NCBI GenBank assembly: GCA_026645935.1 | Contig: JAPKMP010000016.1 | Span: forward strand, 1-64,000 | Direction of reading: 5' to 3' | DNA: 64,000 bases | Source of the DNA: Candidatus Villigracilaceae bacterium | Lineage (GTDB): Bacteria; Chloroflexota; Anaerolineae; Anaerolineales; Villigracilaceae | Part shown: positions 43,797 through 52,338 of the stretch, one piece after another | Position numbering within the stretch: position 1 is the first letter of the stretch | How the letters are laid out: each line of letters begins with the position of its first letter | Made by a program: the position numbers and the translations under genes | The notes under the pieces: model-generated | What the model saw: only the letters and a program-made list of their open reading frames with translations | Databases searched by the model: none | What the model was told of the DNA's origin: nothing

Positions 43797-44824
43797 AAGC
43801 CGCTGTCTTTTACGAATGCGGCGATGCTTCGAAGATCCGGATCGCCGAAGTCCCGATGCCTGAGATCAAGCCGGGACAGGTCTTGATTCAAATCCATGCC
43901 AGCGCGTTCAATCACCTTGAGTTATGGTCGCTGCACGGACCCGCCGACGAAACCTATCATTTCCCCATGTGGACGGGATCGGACATCTCTGGCGTGATCT
44001 CAAAGGTCGCGCCGGATGTGAAGGATTGGAAAGCGGGCGATGCGGTCGTGGTCAACCCGTCGCTTTCATGTGGAAAATGCGAACAGTGCCAGAGAGGAGA
44101 CGTCACTTTATGTGACGATTACGATATTCTCGGCTCGAACGGAGGCGGCGGCAATGCCGAATACATCGCAGCGAATGCGGACAAACTGATGAAACTCCCG
44201 CCGGGATTCGATTTCGTCACAGCTGCGGCGGCTCCCCTTGCGTACCAGACCGCCTGGCGAGCGATCGTTACGCGCGGAAGAATGAACAGCGGAGAGACCG
44301 TTCTGGTCCTGGGAGCAAGCGGCGGCGTGGCGGTAGCCGCGATCCAGATCTGTCACATGCTCGGGGCGAGAGTCATCGCGATCACCAGTTCATCCGAAAA
44401 GATGGAGAAGGCCAAACTTGCAGGCGCGGACTTTGCCGTGAACCGCAGTGAGGGCAAGCCCTTCGAGGAAGCGCTCAACTTCACCGGGGGGCGCGGCGTG
44501 GACGCGGTGATCGAGAACGTCGGCGCACTGACCTGGGACGACAGCCAGAAAATCCTCCGCAAAGGCGGGCGCATCATCACGTACGGGCGCACGACAGGGC
44601 GCGAAGCCACGACCAATCTTTCGCTGTTGTTCTGGAACGAGCAAACCCACATCGGCACGACGATGGGTAGTTTACAGGACTTCAAGGAGATGATGGAACA
44701 CGTCTTCGGCGGCAAGTTGACGCCCATCGTTGATTCGGTTTATCCGTTGGAGAAGGCAAGGGAGGCGTATGAACGGTATGAAAAGGGAGAGCAGTTTGGG
44801 AAGGTTGTGTTGAAAGTGAAATAA
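43793..44824 (+). CDS. MDR-family dehydrogenase lacking the catalytic zinc ligands
   Basis: This encodes 343 residues. The GroES-like N-terminal domain keeps the structural zinc site (CGKCEQCQRGDVTLC, about 95-109). The usual catalytic zinc ligands are absent: the GxCGTD-type block reads FNHLELWS, and the GHE block reads TGSDISG. The Rossmann domain has VLGASGGVAVAAIQICHMLGARV near 165-187 and ends YERYEKGEQFGKVVLKV. It therefore looks more like a quinone-oxidoreductase-type or other zinc-independent NAD(P)H reductase than an alcohol dehydrogenase. The nucleotide preference and substrate are not known. Confidence 0.85.
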   Translation: MKAAVFYECGDASKIRIAEVPMPEIKPGQVLIQIHASAFNHLELWSLHGPADETYHFPMWTGSDISGVISKVAPDVKDWKAGDAVVVNPSLSCGKCEQCQRGDVTLCDDYDILGSNGGGGNAEYIAANADKLMKLPPGFDFVTAAAAPLAYQTAWRAIVTRGRMNSGETVLVLGASGGVAVAAIQICHMLGARVIAITSSSEKMEKAKLAGADFAVNRSEGKPFEEALNFTGGRGVDAVIENVGALTWDDSQKILRKGGRIITYGRTTGREATTNLSLLFWNEQTHIGTTMGSLQDFKEMMEHVFGGKLTPIVDSVYPLEKAREAYERYEKGEQFGKVVLKVK

Positions 44825-44883
44825 ATCTTCCACTACATTTGCGCTTATTTTCCCAAACTCAAATATTCTCAATATCATCCACA

Positions 44884-44912
44884 TTGACTTAATCCCCCCC
44901 AGCCAATAAAAT
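44884..44912 (+). promoter_or_regulatory. Consensus-like promoter of the FHA redox operon
   Basis: TTGACT (44884-44889), a 17-bp spacer and TAAAAT (44907-44912), 10 nt before the ATG at 44923. The leader would be only about 3 nt. Confidence 0.65.
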
Positions 44913-44922
44913 CCCAATCCTG

Positions 44923-47898
44923 ATGAAATATATCATCATCGGCGATGGCGCGACCGGGACGACCGCGGCTTATTACATCCGCGCGGCGGAGAAGGACGCG
45001 TCCATCACCATCGTGTCCGACGACCCGAATCCCGCCTATTACCGCGCCGCGCTCACGAATTATTTACTGGGGGAGTTGCAAGAGTCTCAACTATTCGCCG
45101 TCCCTCCCGATTTTTACATAACAAACGAAATCGACCGCATCCTCGCGCGAGTCAACGCAGTGGATGTAAAGAGCAACAGGGTCACTCTCGCCGACGGGCG
45201 CGAGATCGAATATGACCGCCTATTGATCGCCAGCGGCTCCCGCCCTAACACGCCGACCTTTCCCGGCGCGGAACTTTCCGGCGTGATGACGATGCGCACT
45301 CTTCAGGACGTGCGTACTGTGCTGGATGGAATCCGATCGGGCAGGGTCAAACGCGCCGTGGTGGTGGGTGGTGGCCCGCTCGGGATCGAGTGGGTGCAGG
45401 GCTTGATGCGTTACAAAGTCCACGTGACATATCTTCTGCGCGGGGATATGTTCTTCGACCGCGCTTTGGATAAAACCGGCTCAGACCTTGTCATCAGCCG
45501 GTTGCGCGCCGAAGGGGTGGATGTGCGCCTGAACGAAGAGATCGCCAATGCCGTCGGCGATTGGAACGGGAAATTGAAAGCCATCCGGCTCAAGAACGCC
45601 AACCAGACCATCGACTGTCAACTCGCAGGAACCGCCATCGGCATCCGCCCGAACCTCGAATTCCTGCAAGACTCGGGCATCGAGATCGCCAAAGACGAAA
45701 AGCGCGGAATGCTCCTCGGTGTGACCGTGGATAAACACATGCGCACGAACGTCCCGAACGTCTATGCGGGCGGCGATGTAATCCACCGCACGCTCGGTTT
45801 GTGGGAACCGGCGCGTTTGCAGGGGCGCATCGCCGGGCGCAACATGACAGGCGCATCGGAGACCTATGAACCCGGCGAACATTATTTCGCCACCCGCCTG
45901 TACGACCTCGATTTTGCCAGCGTGGGCAGCATCAACGAGAAGCCGGGCGACCAGGTGCTTGTGGATTTCCCGCGCGGGAGCGGGCGCATTGCGTATCGGA
46001 AAGTGGTGATCCGCGATGGGAAACTTGCCGGCGCGCTCATGCTCGGTCAACGCAAGGAGAATGTGCGCAGGAACGGCTTTTTCTTCAAGAAACTGATAGA
46101 GAGGAAGACCGACGTCTCATCCGTGGCGGAACGGATGCTCGACCCGGAGTTCGACCTGCCCGGCTGGATCGACTCGCTCAATATGAGCAGCCAGGTGATC
46201 GCCGTCCGCAGCATGATCGCAACGTCGGCACTGCCCTCGCCCGCCAGCCTGCGCAAGAGCGAAATGACCAGCACGGGCAATACCTTTGCCGTCAAACCGC
46301 TAAAGGCTCCGCAAGCCGTTCTGAAAATGAACGGCTCGACCCATTCCATCGACGACGTTCTCACCATCGGGCGGAACGCGGAGAACAACGTCGTGATCAA
46401 GGAACCGCTCGTCTCGAGCCGCCATGCGCGCATCGAAAAACGCGGAGTGGCCTACTTCATTGTCGATAATAAAAGCACGAACGGCACATTCGTCAACGAG
46501 AACCGGATCGGGGAACCTCTCGCGCTCAAGGACGGCGACGTGATCGAGATCGGTCATACCACACTGAAATTTGCAGTCGAAGCCGAAGCGCACAAGACCA
46601 GCGTCCTGCCGGAGGAGATTCCGCTCGAAGCGCCGCCGCAGGAACACATCACACCGGGCGCGATCGAATACAACGGCAAGCGCATAGAACTGCAACACGA
46701 CACGATCACATTGGGACGCGATCCCGAAGCGACCATCCGCATCGACGACCCGACCGTCTCCTTCATGCATGCGCAGATCGCGCACCATGGCGAGCATCAT
46801 TACCTGCGCGACCTCGGAAGCCGCAACGGGACATTCGTCAACGACACACTCGTGGTCACGCCTTGCGTCTTGAATGACGGCGACGTCATCCGCATCGGCG
46901 CAGTGCGATTGAACTTCCACTCCGGAGCCGTTAATCCTGCTCCCGCGCCAAAACATGCAAAGACCGAATTCCTGCAAAGCGTAAAGGTCGAAAAATCGTG
47001 GGGGCAGTTGATCGCCTACTCCGGCTCGACCATCGGTTTGAGCTTTGCTCTCAAACCGCCTTCCGTGACGCTTGGACGCGACCCCGAATCGAACACGATC
47101 ACATTGCAGCACCAGACCATCAGCCGTGAGCATGCCCGCTTCGACTGGCGCGAAGACAAATGGTTCGTCACCGACCTGCAGAGCGCGAACGGAACGCGCA
47201 TCAACGGGACGCAGCTCGTGCCGAACAAGGAAAGCCCGATCGCGCCCGCCGACGAACTGCAATTCGGCGATGTCAAACTGGTCTTCGTCCCTTCCGCCGC
47301 ATCCGCCGGTTCGACGTCCGGTTTGCCGATGACCTTCGTGATCGAACCGGAGGAGGAAGCGGCTCCCGAACCTCCGCCCGCAAAGGTGGAGGAAAAGAAA
47401 GAAGCGCGAATCGAATCCGCGCAAGTCATCGAGAAGCCGAAACCGCCAGTTCAGAAATCCGCGCCGGAGGTTCCGGTGGATTCGAAGCCCGTCGTTCAGG
47501 ATTCTGCGGTGAAAGATTCAGCGAAGCCCCAGGCACCGGTTCAGGATTCCGCCCCGGGCGGAGTCGGAGGCGACGCGACGAACTTCATCCAGACCGCCTT
47601 CCCCACCCGCCTCACGGTTCTCGCCGGACCGGCAGTCGGCCGGGTCATCCTGCTGGTCAAACTTCCGCTGACGGTGGGACGCGCATCCACAGACGATGTG
47701 CAGGGACTCGACGATCCGCTTGTTTCGCGCCGGCACCTGAACATTGTGTTGAACCCGGATGGGACGATCGGGGCCAGCGACATCGGCAGTGTGAACGGCA
47801 CGTTCCATAACGGTATAAAACTTGAAGTCAATCAGGCCGTCGTATTGAACAAAGGCGACGAACTGCGTTTGGGCAGCACTGTTTTAAAGGCAGAGTGA
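44923..47898 (+). CDS. FAD/NAD(P)-dependent oxidoreductase fused to four FHA domains
   Basis: This encodes 991 residues. Residues 1-420 form a pyridine nucleotide-disulfide-type reductase with FAD motif IIGDGATGTTAA (5-16), LIASGSRPNTP, NAD(P) motif VVVGGGPLGIEW (147-158) and the FAD-binding VYAGGDVI block. It has no CxxxxC redox disulfide, so it resembles NirB/rubredoxin reductase. Four FHA domains follow at about 465-555, 577-666, 690-793 and 896-990. Each keeps the GR, SxxH and NGT residues that bind phospho-threonine (SSRH, SFMH, SREH, SRRH). A Pro/Ala/Val-rich linker precedes the fourth. The protein should feed NAD(P)H electrons to the Fe-S protein encoded 1 bp downstream and dock phosphorylated partners; no Ser/Thr kinase gene is in the window. 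Confidence 0.88.
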   Translation: MKYIIIGDGATGTTAAYYIRAAEKDASITIVSDDPNPAYYRAALTNYLLGELQESQLFAVPPDFYITNEIDRILARVNAVDVKSNRVTLADGREIEYDRLLIASGSRPNTPTFPGAELSGVMTMRTLQDVRTVLDGIRSGRVKRAVVVGGGPLGIEWVQGLMRYKVHVTYLLRGDMFFDRALDKTGSDLVISRLRAEGVDVRLNEEIANAVGDWNGKLKAIRLKNANQTIDCQLAGTAIGIRPNLEFLQDSGIEIAKDEKRGMLLGVTVDKHMRTNVPNVYAGGDVIHRTLGLWEPARLQGRIAGRNMTGASETYEPGEHYFATRLYDLDFASVGSINEKPGDQVLVDFPRGSGRIAYRKVVIRDGKLAGALMLGQRKENVRRNGFFFKKLIERKTDVSSVAERMLDPEFDLPGWIDSLNMSSQVIAVRSMIATSALPSPASLRKSEMTSTGNTFAVKPLKAPQAVLKMNGSTHSIDDVLTIGRNAENNVVIKEPLVSSRHARIEKRGVAYFIVDNKSTNGTFVNENRIGEPLALKDGDVIEIGHTTLKFAVEAEAHKTSVLPEEIPLEAPPQEHITPGAIEYNGKRIELQHDTITLGRDPEATIRIDDPTVSFMHAQIAHHGEHHYLRDLGSRNGTFVNDTLVVTPCVLNDGDVIRIGAVRLNFHSGAVNPAPAPKHAKTEFLQSVKVEKSWGQLIAYSGSTIGLSFALKPPSVTLGRDPESNTITLQHQTISREHARFDWREDKWFVTDLQSANGTRINGTQLVPNKESPIAPADELQFGDVKLVFVPSAASAGSTSGLPMTFVIEPEEEAAPEPPPAKVEEKKEARIESAQVIEKPKPPVQKSAPEVPVDSKPVVQDSAVKDSAKPQAPVQDSAPGGVGGDATNFIQTAFPTRLTVLAGPAVGRVILLVKLPLTVGRASTDDVQGLDDPLVSRRHLNIVLNPDGTIGASDIGSVNGTFHNGIKLEVNQAVVLNKGDELRLGSTVLKAE

Positions 47899-47899
47899 C

Positions 47900-49693
47900 A
47901 TGACTTTGGATTACATCGAGGAACTGCGGATCGGAGTCGAACGCGAGGTGATGGCGTGCATCGGATGCAACGACTGCATGCTCGCCTGCCCGCTGCCTGA
48001 AAAGGCGCGCGTGACAATCGCGGAATTGAACGCGGGCGTGCTGGCAGACCGCATCACTTCGGTGACTGTGATCAATTTCGTGACTGCCTGCACGCAATGC
48101 CAGCAGTGCATCCCGGTCTGCCCCGCGAACCTGCACCGCGCCGACATGGTCTTGTGGAACAAGATGAAGGTGGAGCATGTGGCGCCGGACCGCCCGATGC
48201 CTTTGCAGGTGGGTTCGCAGGTCGTGCAATCCAACTGGACCATCGACAGCCTCGCGCGTCAATTGGTCAACTATCAATTGTTCAACGGCGTGCCGGTGGA
48301 ACACCTGCGGCGGATGTTGTTGAGCTGCACCCTGAGACAGCTTGCCGAAGGCGAGACCCTCTGCCGCGAAGGCGAATTCCACGAACGGCTGTACATCGTA
48401 TTGGAAGGCGAGATCGAACAATCGGTCTCGACCGCGACCGGCAGCAATATGCGCATCCTGGTGCTGACCGCCGGCACCTTCCACGGCGAGATGGGCGTGC
48501 TGAGCAACCTCGCCGAGGGCTACAACCTGGTGGCGATGCAAAAATCCATCGCGCTGGAGATGCCCAAAGCCACCGTCCACCGCATGATGAAGGAACTCAC
48601 GGCGTTCAAGGCGACGATGGACGAACTCTACCGCCGCCGCGCCTTATGGACATACGCCATCCGTTCGCCGCTGTTCAAGTCCGTGCCGGAGTCGGCTGTC
48701 GAAGGATTGTTGAACGATGCCAACCTGCGAATCTTCCGCGCGGGCGAGGTCATCTACCGCGAAGGGGAATCAGGCGGCGACCTGTGCCTCGTCCAGGCGG
48801 GGTATCTGCGCGTATCGCGCAAACACTTCGACTCGGAACTTGTCGTCCAGTACTACCGCGAAGGGGATATCTTCGGCGCGTCTTCGATCTTATTCAAGCA
48901 GCCGCAGTCCACAACAGTGACAGCCAACACCCGCGCCGACGTGGTCTTCATCCCCGCCGCAAGCGTGCTTGCCCTGCTGGAGAAATACCCCGACCTGCGC
49001 TCGCGCCTTGTGGAAGAGGCTTATAAGAGCGATCAACTGCTCAGGCTTGCCCAACCCCAACAAAAGGAAACCTCCACAACGGGCATGGCGGGCATCCAGA
49101 CCATCCAGGAGAACATCTCGCTCAGGGCATTGATGGACCAGGGCGTGATGCAGGCGCACGAGATCCTCGTGATCGACACCGCCACATGCACGAACTGCAA
49201 CAACTGCGTGGACGCCTGCGGGCGGCGTCACGGCAATTCGCGCCTCGAACGGCGCGGCTTGCAGATGGGCAACCTGCTCTTCCCGACCGCCTGCCGCCAC
49301 TGCGAAGACCCGGTCTGCCTGTTGTGCTCGGTCAACGGCATCGTCCGCAAACCGGACGGCGAGATCAGCATCGTGACGGAGAACTGCATCGGCTGCGGCG
49401 CATGTTCGGAGCGCTGTCCGTACGGGAATATCCAAATGCATGACCGACACAAGGAAAGCGGGTTCCTGCTGCCGATGCTGCAATCACTGGGGTTGAAGAA
49501 AGCGGAAAACCACCTGCGTGACCGCGTGGCGGTGAAGTGCAACCTGTGCGAAGGCTACGACGATTATGCCTGCGTGCGCGCCTGCCCGGTCGGCGCGGCG
49601 ATGCGCATCGACCCGGTGGAGCAGTTCAAGCGCGAAGACCTGAACGTCGGTCTGGAAATGAAGAAACAGGGCGGACGACAGGCGGCGGGATGA
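47900..49693 (+). CDS. Ferredoxin-like protein with two cyclic-nucleotide-binding folds
   Basis: This encodes 597 residues. Two [4Fe-4S] motifs come first: CIGCNDCMLACP (about 20) and CTQCQQCIPVCP (about 64). Two CAP/cNMP-binding folds follow at about 125-235 and 250-365. A four-cluster DMSO-reductase-beta-type ferredoxin domain ends the protein: CTNCNNCVDAC (about 430), CRHCEDPVCLLC, CIGCGACSERCP and CNLCEGYDDYACVRACP. By eye, the phosphate-binding cassette of the first fold keeps Glu (GEMGVLS) but lacks the Arg; the second (FGASSIL) lacks both, so cAMP binding is doubtful. There is no DNA-binding HTH. It probably wires the FAD protein to the membrane cytochrome, under ligand control. It overlaps the cytochrome gene by 4 bp. 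Confidence 0.88.
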   Translation: MTLDYIEELRIGVEREVMACIGCNDCMLACPLPEKARVTIAELNAGVLADRITSVTVINFVTACTQCQQCIPVCPANLHRADMVLWNKMKVEHVAPDRPMPLQVGSQVVQSNWTIDSLARQLVNYQLFNGVPVEHLRRMLLSCTLRQLAEGETLCREGEFHERLYIVLEGEIEQSVSTATGSNMRILVLTAGTFHGEMGVLSNLAEGYNLVAMQKSIALEMPKATVHRMMKELTAFKATMDELYRRRALWTYAIRSPLFKSVPESAVEGLLNDANLRIFRAGEVIYREGESGGDLCLVQAGYLRVSRKHFDSELVVQYYREGDIFGASSILFKQPQSTTVTANTRADVVFIPAASVLALLEKYPDLRSRLVEEAYKSDQLLRLAQPQQKETSTTGMAGIQTIQENISLRALMDQGVMQAHEILVIDTATCTNCNNCVDACGRRHGNSRLERRGLQMGNLLFPTACRHCEDPVCLLCSVNGIVRKPDGEISIVTENCIGCGACSERCPYGNIQMHDRHKESGFLLPMLQSLGLKKAENHLRDRVAVKCNLCEGYDDYACVRACPVGAAMRIDPVEQFKREDLNVGLEMKKQGGRQAAG

Positions 49694-52170
49694 AAAAACG
49701 AATCCAACTGAAACGACGATACGGCTTGTTGGAGCGGGCTCTTCCCTGGATCGGAATCAGCCTGGTCCTGCTCTGCATCTGCTCCCTCGGCATGTTCCTC
49801 TCGATGAATTTCATCCGGTACATGCTGGAGACGACACGCGTTTCGATGCTGATGTTGGTTTCGGCGCTGGGCGCCCTGGTCGTTTTGCTTTCCGTGATCG
49901 TGGGATTTTACAGCGCGCGCAAACGAATGCTTCAGGAAAAGCTGCCCGGCACGATGATGTCCTGGCTCAAGTCGCACATCTATCTCGGTTTGCTCGCGTT
50001 CGGCCTGGCGCTCGTGCATGCGTTCATCGCCATCGTCAAAGCGGAGCCCTCGGGAGGCAGTATTTCGCTGGCGGTCTTCCTCATCTTAGTCATCAGCGGC
50101 ATCCTGTGGCGACTGGTCTATCTCGCCTTCCCACCCGTGGTCGCGGATTCGGTCGGGAACCTGGCGGTTAAAGATACCAACGCCAAGGCGCATCTTGTAC
50201 AAGTGGAGATGGATAAACTTGTGGCGGGGAAATCGTCCGAATTCCGGCGCGGAGCGATGGAGGGGGCGAAATCCGGCAAATGGAAGCGGATCGAATCCAG
50301 CCTGCGCCTGCCGCCCGAGGAAACCGGCGACTGGGAAAACTGGAAGCGCCACGCCGACCGGCTGATCCGTTACGCCCGCCGCGAGCGCGCGCAAAAAATC
50401 TACGCCGCCTTCATGCAGGGATGGAAATGGCTGCACATCCCGCTTGCCATTATTTTCTTATTCATCGTCTCGTTCCACGTCCTCGAAGTCTTCACCAATG
50501 TCAGCACGCCGGCTCACGGGGCGTTGACCGGCTTGCCGCCCGCGACGGAATGCAAGCGCTGTCACGCCGATATCTATGAAGAATGGAGCGTGAGTATGCA
50601 CTCGGGGGCTCAAAACGGACCGGTCGTCGTCGCGCAGACCATCATGGCGCTGGAAAAACATCCCGAGTTCGGGCGCGCCTGCAACAACTGTCATGCGCCC
50701 ATCGGCACTGCCATCACGCAAGAGGTCATCCTGCCGTTGGATGCGGAGAACGTCTTCCGCTCGGAGCCGAACGGTGGAGTGATGGACGAGGGAGTCACGT
50801 GCATCGTCTGTCACACGCTGCCAACCGCCCCGGAGGAAAGGCGCGGGATGGCGGACCAGTTCCCGGTCGCGGTCGGAGGCGCAAAATCCTTCGCGGATAT
50901 GTTCGGTCCCTCGCTGGGGGAGACTCCGGCACTGCCGAACGTCTGGCACGAATCCAAGACCGGATTCATGACCGATAACGTTTCCTCGTCGCGTTTGTGC
51001 GGCTCGTGTCATAACGTCAAAGTGGACATCGACGGCGACGGCGAGGTTACCGCCTTCCCCGGCAGCGACGGGAGTTTCAGCGACCTGGATGAAGACAACC
51101 AGCTCGACGAGAACGAACTGGAGTTCGATGAAGAGGGACGGCTGGAAGACCTCGTGCTGCAAACGACGTTCGATGAATGGGAGGACTACGTTGCGCTGCA
51201 AGAATCGCGCGGACAGCCCGCGCTCGGCTGTGTGGACTGTCACATGCCGCAACTGCCAAATGGACCCGTCGTCTCGCCGGAGTCCGGCTACCCATTCCCC
51301 ATCGCCCAGGAACGCGAGCGCCAGTCGCATACGTTCGTCGGCGTGGATTACGACCTCGCGCCGGACCGATATACGCCCGAACAATTCGAGCACGTCCAGG
51401 AGGAGCGCGAGGCTTTATTGAAGTCCGCCGCCAGCCTGACCGTTGACCTGGCGCACAACCCCGAGGACGGGACCATCACCGCCACAGTCACGATGCGCAG
51501 CAATCTTGTCGGTCACAGCCTGCCGACCGGCTTTGCATTTGCGCGGCAGATGTGGTTGGAGGTCTCGGCTGTGACTGCGGACGGCGAACCGGTCTGCCTG
51601 ACCGACATCGATACGGAATTTGGCACGATCGGCGCACAATGCGCCTCGGGCGTGATCGAAACCCCGCAGGACGACCTGCTGACATGCAATCCGCTGTCGG
51701 TTCCGAGATTCGGAATCAAGCCAAGCAAAAATGACGAACTGATCGTGCTGAACAAAGATGCCGTGGCACCGATCGAGGATTGCGACCCCTGGCTGGCGAA
51801 CTTCCAAAAAGTGCTGACTGAACCGATCGGGAGCGTTTTCTTCGAGAAGCCGTACCAGACCCCCGCCGCGGACATCGTCAAAACCCGCGTGCGCGTCAGC
51901 GACGGGCAGGCGATGGATGCGATCAATCCGACCATCCTCGTGAACGGACAGGTGCGCGATTCGGCGTCGTTTGATTATGTATTCGATGCGGCAGAACTCT
52001 CCAGCGAACAGATCGTCGTGAATGTGGTCTTCCACTTCCGCCACCTGCCGCCCTACTTCGTGCGCGGACTGGAAGATTATTATCCCGAAGGCATCACGCC
52101 GGATATTTTGTTGCAAAACATGACGGTGATCGATATGGCAGAAGCGTCCGAGGATATTCGGTTGCCGTAG
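49690..52170 (+). CDS. Membrane cytochrome with five c-type heme sites
   Basis: This encodes 826 residues from the ATG at 49690, overlapping the previous stop; an upstream in-frame extension is shadow. Five hydrophobic helices lie in residues 1-270, two of them with His residues suitable for b-heme (SHIYLGLLAFGLALVHAF and WLHIPLAIIFLFIVSFH), as in ferric-reductase or cytochrome b domains. The extracytoplasmic part has CxxCH motifs CKRCH (about 288), CNNCH (330), CIVCH (370), CGSCH (436) and CVDCH (513), and resembles cytochrome c554-type proteins. The remaining 300 residues are beta-rich. It likely passes electrons from the cytoplasmic Fe-S protein across the membrane to an outside acceptor, which is not identified. 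Confidence 0.87.
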   Translation: MKKRIQLKRRYGLLERALPWIGISLVLLCICSLGMFLSMNFIRYMLETTRVSMLMLVSALGALVVLLSVIVGFYSARKRMLQEKLPGTMMSWLKSHIYLGLLAFGLALVHAFIAIVKAEPSGGSISLAVFLILVISGILWRLVYLAFPPVVADSVGNLAVKDTNAKAHLVQVEMDKLVAGKSSEFRRGAMEGAKSGKWKRIESSLRLPPEETGDWENWKRHADRLIRYARRERAQKIYAAFMQGWKWLHIPLAIIFLFIVSFHVLEVFTNVSTPAHGALTGLPPATECKRCHADIYEEWSVSMHSGAQNGPVVVAQTIMALEKHPEFGRACNNCHAPIGTAITQEVILPLDAENVFRSEPNGGVMDEGVTCIVCHTLPTAPEERRGMADQFPVAVGGAKSFADMFGPSLGETPALPNVWHESKTGFMTDNVSSSRLCGSCHNVKVDIDGDGEVTAFPGSDGSFSDLDEDNQLDENELEFDEEGRLEDLVLQTTFDEWEDYVALQESRGQPALGCVDCHMPQLPNGPVVSPESGYPFPIAQERERQSHTFVGVDYDLAPDRYTPEQFEHVQEEREALLKSAASLTVDLAHNPEDGTITATVTMRSNLVGHSLPTGFAFARQMWLEVSAVTADGEPVCLTDIDTEFGTIGAQCASGVIETPQDDLLTCNPLSVPRFGIKPSKNDELIVLNKDAVAPIEDCDPWLANFQKVLTEPIGSVFFEKPYQTPAADIVKTRVRVSDGQAMDAINPTILVNGQVRDSASFDYVFDAAELSSEQIVVNVVFHFRHLPPYFVRGLEDYYPEGITPDILLQNMTVIDMAEASEDIRLP

Positions 52171-52248
52171 AGACCTCCTTCATAAAACGGGGTACACTTA
52201 AGCAGCAGAAATAAGCAAGCATCGAGAGACGAGTAACAAATTACGCTT

Positions 52249-52276
52249 GCGTTATGCATTTCGCGTTTCTCGTTTT
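52249..52276. repeat. Heptamer array GCGTTTC-like x4
   Basis: Units GCGTTAT, GCATTTC, GCGTTTC and TCGTTTT, 28 nt in total. Confidence 0.55.
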
Positions 52277-52302
52277 ACACACTCCGCAAAACTCCAAAAC
52301 AC

Positions 52303-52323
52303 TCTCCAACTACCAATCACCTA
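52303..52323. repeat. Heptamer array TCTCCAA-like x3
   Basis: Units TCTCCAA, CTACCAA and TCACCTA. TCTCCAA is a rotation of the reverse complement of GGAGATT, the unit found at 10106-10126. Confidence 0.45.
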
Positions 52324-52338
52324 CCCCAAAGGACCCCC

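Larger units (their letters stand above)
52171..52338. other. Intergenic stretch with degenerate repeats
   Basis: This short gap before the protease gene holds two heptamer arrays and no gene. The AAAGGA at 52328-52333 is the protease ribosome binding site. Confidence 0.5.

Noticed and set aside
46300-47424. Antisense frame (374 codons) opposite the FHA region
   Set aside because: The sense strand has four well-formed FHA domains; the antisense product is Arg/Asp-rich shadow.
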